A DNA stretch of 64,000 bases from Tubulanus polymorphus (Eukaryota > Nemertea > Palaeonemertea > Tubulaniformes > Tubulanidae), in contig NC_134026.1 in the NCBI RefSeq assembly GCF_964204645.1, positions 4,340,001 to 4,404,000 of the forward strand, given 5' to 3'. Shown piece after piece: positions 27,497 to 43,065 of this stretch. The translations under genes were made by a program, and so were the position numbers. The notes beneath the pieces were generated by a model that was not told where the DNA came from, searched no databases, and saw only the letters and a program-made list of their open reading frames with translations. Each line of letters begins with the position of its first letter. Positions within the stretch are counted from its first letter, which is position 1.

Positions 27497-30400
27497 ATGA
27501 AGTCTAGTTCGTTAGGATTTCTGATTTTTTTGACATTCGCCGTTCGAACCACTGTAACAAGTAAGCTATGCCAGACCAATATGGAAAGCCAGAAAAAGCA
27601 TTGAAATAATATTTCGCACTAAGATGATATTGAAGCAAAATTTCAATGCCTTATAAGAATATTTCTTCGTGCCCACGAGCTATGTTTACAATATTACAAT
27701 AGGCATTATGGGCTTTCGAAGATTAGTGCATATCTATGAATTGGGATAATACTTCAACATATTTCTAAACATGTAATTGGAAAGTTTTATTTGCTAATTC
27801 TAAGTATAAATAGATAATCAATACGTTAGTATTTTGTTAACTGACTATTTTGCTAGATGTTTGCGAAGACAATGCGTTCGGTCCAAACTGTCAAACAGAA
27901 TGTCACTGCAAAAATGCCTCTAAGTGCGGAGAAAATCTGGCATGCGTATGCAAAGACAAATGGAGTGGACCGAGATGTCAAATCAGTAAGAGTAACCTTC
28001 TAGAAAAAATCATTAACACGCGACAAGTTTTTACCGAGCTTTAAATTGGCATTTTCTTATGAAACGTTATCGAATTCTGACATTCGTATCGTTGAATTTT
28101 GCAGAGAATGTAGCATTTAAAAAAGAGGTGAATTCATCTCCGATGTATTCAGTGTACACGCGAGGAATGTTAGTCGATGGAAAAGTCAATGAAAAACATA
28201 ATATTTTTCACACAATAGACGTCCTCAAAGCTTGGGCTGTAATTGATCTACTAGAACCACACGTCGTTTCTAGAGTCATTGTTCATGACAGACCTGATGC
28301 TCATTTTACCGATGAGAATGCACCATCACCAGAAGGAGATGAATGGAGTATGTTTGAAAATATCTGGATTCTTAAACAAAGCGTTTACTTCAATAATAAT
28401 TCTGATATTATGTGTTTGCTTTATTTATCAGAAAATAGGTCTCGTGAATTAGATATACGAGTTGGTAATACTAGCGCTATCTCTGCGAGCAGTTCACGAT
28501 GTTTCTACATCAAAGAACCGTTATTTGGAAAATCCACAAATAACGGGACCTGTATGAATGGTCCGATTGTAGGGAGATACGTGAGTGTGCAACACAATCT
28601 CGAACAACCAGAATACATGAATTTGGCAGAAGTTGAAGTTTTTGGCTATCCATTCACTCGTATGTATAATTTTGCTTCACGTTTATCGTGGCATTCCTTG
28701 ATTATAATATTAAAAGTAGTCGTGAAAATCATACTTTTTAATTCATCTTTGACTAGCAAATTGTTCTGTAAAGAACACTTACGGCTGCTTAGCGAAATGT
28801 AACTGTTTGGGGAATTCTACATGTGATTATTTGACTGGCAGTTGCCAAAAAGGTTGTGCAAACAGCCACATCGGAAAGAATTGCTTTTCAGGTATGTTAT
28901 ATTTAGAAGTACTCACTGGATAGTTTCATTATCTTTCAATCAATTAACCAAGATTTGTCAAACAGATTTCAGAGTACCTGGGCTCCCACGTTTGGTGAAT
29001 AAAACGGAGACCTCGTTGAGCATCGAATGGAATAATTACAACGGACCTAGAGACGACTCCGGCCGCGGTGAAATAAGAAATCTGAAATATAGAGTGAAAA
29101 TAAGATCATCTGACGGAATGAAGCCATCAGTCGAACTGAACGCGATAGGCTACACATTTAAAGGGCTGAATCATTCGACAAAATATAACATTTCAATGTC
29201 GATTGTGGCAGATATAGGTGATAGTACCAAAGAAGGGCCAGACGGACCGGAAGTACCTTTCGTGACAGTCTGCCAACGAAAGTGTGAGTGAAGTAAATGC
29301 TAACATTTGAACGAAATAATCTATAATATGCTATTATTTCTGATTATTTCCATCCAAAGCGGTGCCTTTTCAGCCAAAGGTGAAGGAAAAAAATGCATCG
29401 ACAATCCTATTGGAATGGAAGGTACATCTATAGATTTCGATTTTTTTTTATTTGGAGACATAAACTGTATTGTATTTTATTCCATTGTTTAGGTGGTTAG
29501 TTGTTCAATTCTGACTCATCAATTCCAATCTGTTTATAGGACAACGGTTGCCAATATGAATATCTAGTCAGCTACCGAAAAGAATCCGAAAACACTTGGA
29601 CAAATGTCTCGATTTCCCACAACGATTCCAAGATGATCTTACCGAAACCAGTCCCTTATACTTACTACACAATAAAGGTGATAGGAATATTGAATTACAA
29701 TGATGTATGAAAAATTCAATTAACTTGCCTTGTTTCTGACGTTTTAATACAAAATGAAGGCCGATAATTAGAAAATTTCCAATTAAGTACTTCGATTAAG
29801 ATTTAAAAAAATTCTTTTAATACGATACAAATCATCCAACTCAACTGTACGTCGACATCCTTCGACTTCAAAATAATCGGGTTTGTAAGGGACACCAAAT
29901 CAAATCTTTCAATCAAATACGCAAATAAGAGAAAATAGGCTTAATAGTAATACACGAATGGCTGTATATAGTAGTCTAAGTAATTTACCGTTTTGCAGGT
30001 GACGTCTGTAGGAAAGAAAGGTCGAGGTCGACCGAGCAATAAAGCTGTTTTCACCACTGAAGTCGGATGTAGGCATCAAATATCGTCTAACGAAATATCT
30101 GTATAGGCCGTCTTCTCTAATTTCTACAGCCATCATTCTATTTATATACGTATCATTTCAGTTCCCAGTGAGGTGGTCAATTTCACAAAAAGCGTCGATT
30201 CAAACCATCCCATCCGGCTTGAGTGGTCACCGCCAACGCGGCCGAATGGAAGGATAGAGGGTTACCACGTGAGATGATGAATTCTGAATGATCCGTATAC
30301 TTGAATCCGGCTATATCAATTTATAAACGTTAATTCATTAACAAATTCAGCTGACGTGCACATGGTTGAAAACACTATTTTCCGATAGTTCAAACAAAAA

Positions 30401-31592
30401 GCACCAAAAAGTGACTAAGTCTACGTTGGAAAGGAAGATGATTTTACCAGAGCTCGAGCCATCTACATGTTATGAGTGTACAATCAAAGCTAATACTAGC
30501 GTTGGTTACGGGCAAGAAATCACTCGACGATTTTGGACGTACCCGCATAGTGAGTGTCATTAACTTGAGTATAGATGATAATTCTGTTCATCCTATTAAT
30601 GCAATATCTCAGGTAACGAACATCATTCTTATCATTACCCTTGCAGAACCACAACTATTTGGCAAACCTAAAATCCGCTCGGAAGATACAAGTGACATCA
30701 GTGTAACGCTAAGTTTGCAAGAAATCGAAATCAGGGCTGGAAACATAAGGTAAGTAATCCATTGTCGATTCAGACTACTTTTCTGAAAGCCTTATTTCAA
30801 TATCAGAAATGATTTGTATTTTGTAATTCTATACATGCAGTGAATACCAGATCGTAGTGCAGCATGTACAAGGTGGCCAGACTGGCATCAATGCGAGTGT
30901 CAACAGGAAGGACGTGAAATGTGCCCGCGAAAGTCCCCATTTCTATTTGGCTGCAAGTTTCATCAATAAGTTACCGGAAACATTCACAGTCGGAGATGGA
31001 AGCGAACATGGACCATGTCCCAATAGACAGCTCAAAAAGGGCGAGACCTATGTTATTTGTATCCGGGCAATCAACGAGATCGATAGGGTATGGATTTGAA
31101 ACATACTGATAACTTGCAAAAATGCTAGAATAATTTCCGACATTTCTAGCCCTATCCAACATGAATTCACCATGAGATTGCACTATTTCAATCTTAAAAT
31201 ATTGTGAAATATTTTTCGTTTAGAACAAAGAAATCAATGCGATCTGTACAGATAAAGTTACCGGTAAGCCGAGATCAATTCAGGGAAATAAATGACTTAT
31301 AATCTGAAGGGTCATGGTAAAAAAAATCAAGATTGTCAAAAATTAAAAGAGACATTCCAATACATTTCATATTTCGTTCATCATTTCGTGTTTACAAAAC
31401 TCAAAAAGATTTTCGAGTCTTGTAACCAAAGAAGCCACGCTTATTATTTCGTAAACGAGTCGATAGCGCGTGTTGGATAACATTTTACATTTCTAGTGAA
31501 GAAACATGAATCGTATCTTCTGGTTATCATTGTTGCACTTGGATTTACTTTGATCATACTTGTTATCATCATCGTTGGCGTTTACAGGTATA

Positions 31593-31627
<35 letters not shown>

Positions 31628-32623
31628 ATATATATATATATAATATCGTAATACGATTCGATAAAAACTAGTTCGATATTCATCGATGATTTCTTTGAAT
31701 TCAGGTACATTAAACGTCGTTCCCAGCAAGAAGGTTCGGGTTCTCATGCAGGTACAATCTTTCTTTATTTGTCACGGTTCTTTTATACGGTACATCATTG
31801 TAATAATTTGGCACTTAATGATATTCTCGATATATTATTGATTTTTCAACAAATAGAATATATTCCAGAGAGTATCTAAGAAGTGGAGACGATCGGGATT
31901 ATTTCAGGATCAGAGAGCTCTTTTAGTATAAATCCACGTAATATTCTTATATCGAGTGTATTTTTTGATTGTTTAGCTAACAGCACGGCCCATCCCGGGG
32001 AAATTTACCTTCAGGTTTGTAAATATAAATACATCTTATTTTTTTGAATATTTAGATTTGTGAATCTTAACTACCTGTAGTTTTTTAATTATCTATAGCC
32101 TACACCTGCTGATCATGGTGACAGAATCTATTCTACGCAAGAGGATGTATACGAAGACATAGATGACCACGATGACGTAGATATCGTAGATGTCGTCGAT
32201 GTGGCAGATGTCACGAACGCTACAGTCCCAGAGGAAGACGTTGATATCAGGAACCCCACAGAAGATGACTACGTTAATACAAATATCAGAAAAGCTACCG
32301 AAGATACCTACGTAGTAGCAGATGTCATGAACCCCACGGAAGATGACTACGTTAATACAAATATCAGAAAAGCTACCGAAGATACCTACATAGTAGCAGA
32401 TGTCATGAACCCCACAGAAGATGACTACGTTAATACAAATATCAGAAAAGCTACCGAAGATACCTACGTAGTAGCAGATGTCATGAACCCCACAGAAGAT
32501 GACTACGTTAATACAAATATCAGAAAAGCTACCGAAGATACCTACGTAGTAGCAGATGTCATGAACCCCACAGAAGATGACTACGTTAATATAAATATCA
32601 CAAAAGCTAACTATAAAAGATAA
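27497..32623 (+). CDS. Receptor copy 1: EGF / F-type lectin / EGF / 4xFN3 / TM / tyrosine-repeat tail
   Basis: Seventeen exons join into 943 codons plus stop: 27497-27560, 27857-27985, 28105-28659, 28793-28891, 28966-29283, 29360-29421, 29540-29677, 29999-30068, 30162-30268, 30351-30549, 30647-30749, 30841-31087, 31224-31263, 31497-31587, 31705-31751, 31977-32014, 32099-32623. All have GT-AG borders and compatible phases. Domains: signal peptide 1-21; EGF-like 22-64; F-type lectin 65-249; EGF-like 250-282; FN3-type 283-388, 389-478, 479-580 and a membrane-proximal one about 581-697 with FTVGDG; one TM helix about 713-740; cytoplasmic tail to 943 with 26-residue repeats from 821. No kinase or phosphatase domain. 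Predicted type I surface receptor that binds a glycan or protein and recruits SH2 adaptors once its tail is phosphorylated; that role is inferred. FN3 domain 2 is a chimera relative to copy 3. Confidence 0.9.
28116..28235 (+). other. Hypervariable start of the lectin domain, copy 1
   Basis: 120 bases (40 codons) at the N-terminal side of the F-type lectin exon that differ strongly from the equivalent segments of copies 2 and 3, while the preceding intron and following exon sequence are nearly identical. It includes the FHT histidine that sits 27 residues before the Arg of RPD. Confidence 0.85.
31588..31642. repeat. (TATC)n/(TA)n microsatellite at the TM-exon donor, copy 1
   Basis: Tetranucleotide repeats begin about five bases inside the intron that follows the transmembrane exon (donor GT at 31588) and grade into (TA)n. 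Short here, very long in copy 2, replaced largely by (TA)n in copy 3. Confidence 0.93.
32252..32623 (+). repeat. Coding 78-bp repeats of the cytoplasmic tail, copy 1
   Basis: Four full 78-bp (26-residue) repeats start at 32252, 32330, 32408 and 32486, with a partial fifth from 32564. Each contains [11 protein letters not shown], a Tyr-x-Asn site, and a second tyrosine in DTYVVAD or DTYIVAD. The order of V/I variants is V, I, V, V. Upstream in the same exon is VYEDI, and the previous exon ends EIYLQ, making YLQP across the junction. Confidence 0.95.
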
Positions 32624-32684
32624 CTACGTAGTAGCAGATATCAGGAACCCTACCGAGGTTACCGCCGCTGCTGATTTTAAATAA
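32624..32684 (+). pseudogene. Out-of-frame remnant of a tail repeat after the stop, copy 1
   Basis: Directly after the stop the DNA still resembles the second half of a tail repeat (ACTACGTAGTAGCAGAT then AGGAACCC) but in another frame, ending at its own TAA. A net 4-base gain compared with the repeat consensus, just before the stop, explains the shift. The same break is present in copies 2 and 3. Confidence 0.7.
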
Positions 32685-32756
32685 ATTCCTACTCTTCATC
32701 CGAGTAGGGTTTTATACAAATAATCTGTATAAAATTCTGCTTGGATGAAGAGTAGG
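32680..32756 (+). promoter_or_regulatory. Poly(A) hexamer and nested hairpin in the 3' UTR, copy 1
   Basis: AATAAA at 32680-32685 is followed by a 14-bp inverted repeat, CCTACTCTTCATCC (32688-32701) with GGATGAAGAGTAGG (32743-32756). Inside it TTTTATACA (32710-32718) pairs with TGTATAAAA (32726-32734). A second AATAAA is at 32934-32939. The stem could shape the mRNA 3' end, or be a short inverted-repeat element. Confidence 0.6.
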
Positions 32757-32757
32757 T

Positions 32758-34358
32758 CGATGATTTGTTTTAAGATTCAATTTTAAAAGAATTTTATCAT
32801 TTTTTAGATGATGATAATTGTAAATAAGTATTGACTTGTTAGACTGCTATTTGTATGTTTAATGTATTGAGTCCAAACGAGAATTCCAGGATCCACTTTC
32901 GCTTTCCCAGGTTGATTTTTGAAAATAAACTTCAAACGTCTAATTCAATTCTCAGAATAGACCCACTATGGAACTGGATACATATTTTTATCATGGCAAC
33001 TACGTGTTTAGAAAGATAGAATTTTTCATTCATATAATGTATAAACAAAAGGACATATAACAGAATTTAAATATAACAATTAAACAGTCGTTTGTGTTGA
33101 TGATGTTTGGTATACCTCGCAGTCTAACTCGGTGATGGCCAACTCAAGCTTTCCTGTAAATAAGAACTCAAAAACTTAACATCTTCGGCTGAAACTATCG
33201 TGGGACTTCTTTCGTAATCACTGCGAATTCAAAATTCGAATCAAACTGCACGTCTTGGTCCCCTCCACTCCACTCCCCAAGTACGATGACTCGCTAGATT
33301 CCGGATACATCCTCGCCTGCCAGGGCTCGGTTGCCTCCTCTGTAGTTCACTACAGCAGTCAGTTCTCTAAATAAGAGTTCGTCCATATTTTAGAATATAG
33401 GCATCAAGACTACTCAGTGTAAGTAATTACTGGGTTCGAACCCGGGACACCTACCCTGTACATCCTTTATTCAGCCCCAGGAGCACTCGGAATCAGTGTC
33501 AGAAATTACTGGGTTCGAATATCGGACTCCCAACATTAGACACACATTCTTCTTTCTTCCGCACCTGGGTGTTAATAGAATATTCCGGTAGATGGCTCTC
33601 ATGCTTATTCTCTACTTAACGTTATGTTTGACGTAAATACTTCTTGATGTCCCTCAATCTCTCGTTTTGGTGATGAGTGTAAATAAATTTCATTTCAATT
33701 TCAATTTCATTGTACCGGTATCAACAATCCATGGCTTACCCTAACAAACACTTTATACGTCCATCAGCATCAGGGTCACTCTGAGTTCGAGTCAGTTACT
33801 TACAGCTACTACTGTACTTTCGAGAAAGCCATAACTCGAGGAAGAAGATCTCGCCGTGGACTTACACCCGCTACGACGAGTTGGCGACATCGATACCCTT
33901 TACATAAATATTAGAATGTTATTTTATGAAGAAGATTCCGACGATTCTTCACATGTGTATATCGCAAATATTCCAAAATTGGTGGGATCGACAATGGTCA
34001 AAGCGAAGTATTTATTACTGGTCTCAATGTTGTTCCCGGAAATTTTCTGCGGAGTTCAATTATCAATCAATATTGACATTTCCATTAAATTTTTCAGAAG
34101 GTTATTTCGTTTCAATCGGAATAATCATTCTACTTAATTAAAACGGCACGAACGAGACGATACACGACTGATAGACAAACGCCGATGGCGGAACGCGTAG
34201 ACCAACAGGGTCGTTCAATAGCAGATCAATTCGATTTATAGAATTTCTTAAACATCCGATATTATAGTATCGATAATATACATAAACGATAAGGGGAAAG
34301 ATCACTTAAATTGAATGGCAAGAACAGGGAGAAATGTTCCGTAAAAATGAATATCTCG
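32758..34358. other. Downstream flank of receptor copy 1 with a 93-codon open frame
   Basis: Non-coding apart from an open frame at 33856-34137 (93 codons) that is also open at 43200-43481 and 53891-54172. An acceptor-like TTACTTACAG precedes it. Persistence in three recent duplicates is weak evidence for coding. No family recognised. Confidence 0.4.
33420..33720. mobile_element. SINE-like retroposon remnant, unit 1
   Basis: Two GGGTTCGAA tRNA B-box-like motifs about 80 bp apart (near 33430 and 33510) lie in similar 40-bp contexts. A body with CACCTGGGTGTTAAT follows, then an AT-rich tail of ATTTCA-type repeats near 33690-33715. Equivalent copies lie at about 42770-43065 and 53455-53755, so insertion predates the triplication. 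Limits are approximate. Confidence 0.45.
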
Positions 34359-36423
34359 TGAAAAATGAATATCTTGTTTTTAGACGAAACTTGAAAGTTG
34401 GGGCCATCGAACGAAGTTGGGGCCATACATACATCTGCCAAAAATATTTTCACGAGCGGTATCCAGCCACCCAGCGATTTCTCTCTACTTTAGGATCCTA
34501 TATCGAAATGCTTATTTATTTTGGTACACAATGAAATAAAAGGTTTGATACGTCTTCCAAAATAGAAATGTTTTGCAACCGCAGAAATAATTATAGAAAA
34601 ATACATACCAATAAGAAAAACTCAATAACATCGTCCATTATCATCAATCCGTCGTTATAACTCCTGAATTTGACCAGTCGTTGCTTCGGCATAAGATTTC
34701 TAAAAGCTGAGCAGATTTAACGCGATAGCTGTGACAAAACCCGTTTTAACGATTGAGAACATTTGACTTGAGCTGCGCTCGCAGCAAATCCTTTCAATAA
34801 TCTGCTGAAACATTAAACTACTGCCGCGGAGTTCTCAGTTTTTATCCTTAAGAATGACGCATGAATAAAATAGCGCCCAACGAATCACGCAAGGCCAATG
34901 CAGTCTCCCATACCGAGTACCATTGTCATTCAAGTTAGAATTTAATTAAAAAATAATTCGATTTCTTATCTTGGGATTGAAATTTCGGTTCGTCGGTGAT
35001 AAAAAGGACGAGTGTACCCATATAAGTGGGCTTAGATTTATGACACTGTTTCTGGTTTGAGGTAAGGCTCGAAGATGCCAGGCATCCATTATCCACTACT
35101 ATACCTGATCGTGCGATATTATCATAGAAAATGACATTTTAATGTTTTTTTCTGTTGAATTATCATCGCGATTGGCAACGCTAGTCGGCTGTATTCTAAC
35201 GTAATCGTGGGTGAAATTACAATGCAACTGCGAGTCATCAAAAAATCATCAGTCAAAATACATTTTAATTCTGTGCACCATGAGTGATGAGTACACACTG
35301 CGGCAATTCATACGAATTTAAATGGAAACTAAATCAGGCAATAACTACAGGTCCAAAGAAACTGTTCACTTTATTGATATGATTCATTAAAATGTGATAA
35401 GCTAGAATTAGATACAATAGAAATAGAAATACTAGTGAAGGCGATAGTAATATGGTTGAGACAATTCATTAATGAGTATGATCGTTTTGCGGTTATATAC
35501 TATTAGACCTTGAAGCCCACCAAACTGTTTATTAGGTGTGCTTTTTTATTTGAACCAGAAATGGAATTTCCGATTGAAATATTGTAGAATGCCAGTATTG
35601 AGTAGTGCATGTCGATGAGCTCGTGTGGATCATGAGTGGATGCAGAAAAATTAAAAACCACATTTAACGCATTAAATGGTATTGGTTCGGTGAACTCAGA
35701 TTTGTTGTTTTCTGTTGCTCCCCATCCACCATTATACCGCTGAGCTGGAACACTGACCTGTGTGTATATATATATATATATGCCCAGTCCAAATTCTGTA
35801 AAATTTCTTCCCAGCGATTTCTGATAAATAGCAACGAGTAGCAAGGACGTAGCATTGTTGGCTTTAAACCTAACTCAAAATTTAGCGGTCAGCTGTCGAC
35901 CTGGGCGCTCTTATTGGACAATAAGAGCGTTCCTTACCCTTTTGTTTTACCCTTAACGTTGAATTGCTACATTACGACATAACACGTGCTAAATATCTAA
36001 CTTTGAGATATGAATATATTTGTGATTTTTGAGTAAAATACGCTTTTCATAATCTGTAAAACATTTCTACAAAACATATATTTGTTTATCCGAGAAACAA
36101 CTTATCTTTGATGGGATTTTTTCTAAAAGTGTTGCGACTCGATGGATACCGACACAACTGGGATTTCGGCAACTGGTGAGAACTGGTAGTTTACGGTTTG
36201 CCACCAGTTACCTTTATATCCGCTCAAAATAATATAACGAAACTATATATAATACATACATCACATTCGAATGATTATCAATCGGGAAGTTATACAAATA
36301 TCCGGCAACGATTTTTATATGAATTTGTTTTCATTTGTTTTCTCAATAAATATTAAATTGTGCATACTTACAATACAAAGCATCAGATTTTAGGGGATGG
36401 TTTCAGCTCAAACTTCCTCCTAC

Positions 36424-36659
<236 letters not shown>

Positions 36660-36712
36660 CGCATCTGCGCATTGGCGCATTGGGACACGAACTGGGTGCG
36701 TCCGATAACAGA

Positions 36713-41964
<5,252 letters not shown>

Positions 41965-42020
41965 CTACGTAGTCGCAGATATCAGGAACCCTACCGAGGT
42001 TACCGCCGCTGCTGATTTTA

Positions 42021-42097
42021 AATAAATTCCTACTCTTCATCCGAGTAGGGTTTTATACAAATAATCTGTATAAAATTCTGCTTGGATGAAGAGTTGG
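42021..42097 (+). promoter_or_regulatory. Poly(A) hexamer and nested hairpin in the 3' UTR, copy 2
   Basis: Same arrangement as copy 1: AATAAA at 42021-42026, then arms at 42029-42042 and 42084-42097. The right arm reads GAGTTGG instead of GAGTAGG, giving one mismatch in the stem. Confidence 0.6.
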
Positions 42098-42769
42098 TCG
42101 ATGATTTGTTTTAAGATTCAATTTTAAAAGAATTTTATCATTTTTTAGATGATGATAATTGTAAATAAGTATTGACTTGTTAGACTGCTATTTGTATGTT
42201 TAATGTATTGAGTCCAAACGAGAATTCAAGGATCCACTTTCGCTTTCCCAGGTTGATTTTTGAAAATAAACTTCAAACGTCTAATTCAATTCTCAGAATA
42301 GACCCACTATGGAACTGGATACATATTTTTATCATGGCAACTACGTGTTTAGAAAGATAGAATTTTTCATTCATATAATGTATAAACAAAAGGACATAAA
42401 AAAACAGAATTTAAATATAACAATTAAACAGTCGTTTGTGTTGATGATGTTTGGTATACCTCGCAGTCTAACTCGGTGATGGCCAACTCAAGCTTTCCTG
42501 TAAATAAGAACTCAAAAACTTAACATCTTCGGCTGAAACTATCGTGGGACTTCTTTCGTAATCACTGCGAATTCAAAATTCGAATCAAACTGCACGTCCT
42601 GGTCCCCTCCACTCCACTCCCCAAGTACGATGACTCGCTAGATTCTGGATACATCCTCGCCTGCCAGGGCTCGGTTGCCTCCTCTGTAGTTCACTACAGC
42701 AGTCAGTTCTCTAAATAAGAGTTCGTCCATATTTTAGAATATAGGCATCAAGACTACTCAGTGTAAGTA

Positions 42770-43065
42770 ATTACTGGGTTCGAACCCGGGACACCTACCC
42801 TGTACATCCTTTATTCAGCCCCAGGAGCACTCGGAATCAGTGTCAGAAATTACTGGGTTCGAATATCGGACTCCCAACATTAGACACACATTCTTCTTTC
42901 TTCCGCACCTGGGTGTTAATAGAATATTCCGGTAGATGGCTCTCATGCTTATTCTCTACTTACCGTTATGTTTGACGTAAATACTTCTTGATGTCCCTCA
43001 ATCTCTCGTTTTGGTGATGAGTGTAAATAAATTTCATTTCAATTTCAATTTCATTGTACCGGTAT
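42770..43065. mobile_element. SINE-like retroposon remnant, unit 2
   Basis: Copy of the element in unit 1, with both GGGTTCGAA motifs and the ATTTCA-type tail, differing at scattered sites. Confidence 0.45.

Noticed and set aside
28059-28802. A 247-codon frame starting at 28059 as a stand-alone lectin gene
   Set aside because: Its ends run into introns. The exon 28105-28659 has clean acceptor and donor sites, phase 1 on both sides, and fits the multi-exon receptor.
31588-31642. CRISPR-like or regularly spaced array
   Set aside because: Simple microsatellite in a eukaryotic intron, without spacers.
32201-32623. A 140-codon repeat protein as its own gene
   Set aside because: It is the 3' part of the last receptor exon; the frame is open back to the acceptor at 32099 and joins the TM exons in phase.
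33420-33530. tRNA gene suggested by GGGTTCGAA B-box-like motifs
   Set aside because: No convincing A box or cloverleaf; duplicated motif and AT-rich tail fit a SINE remnant better.
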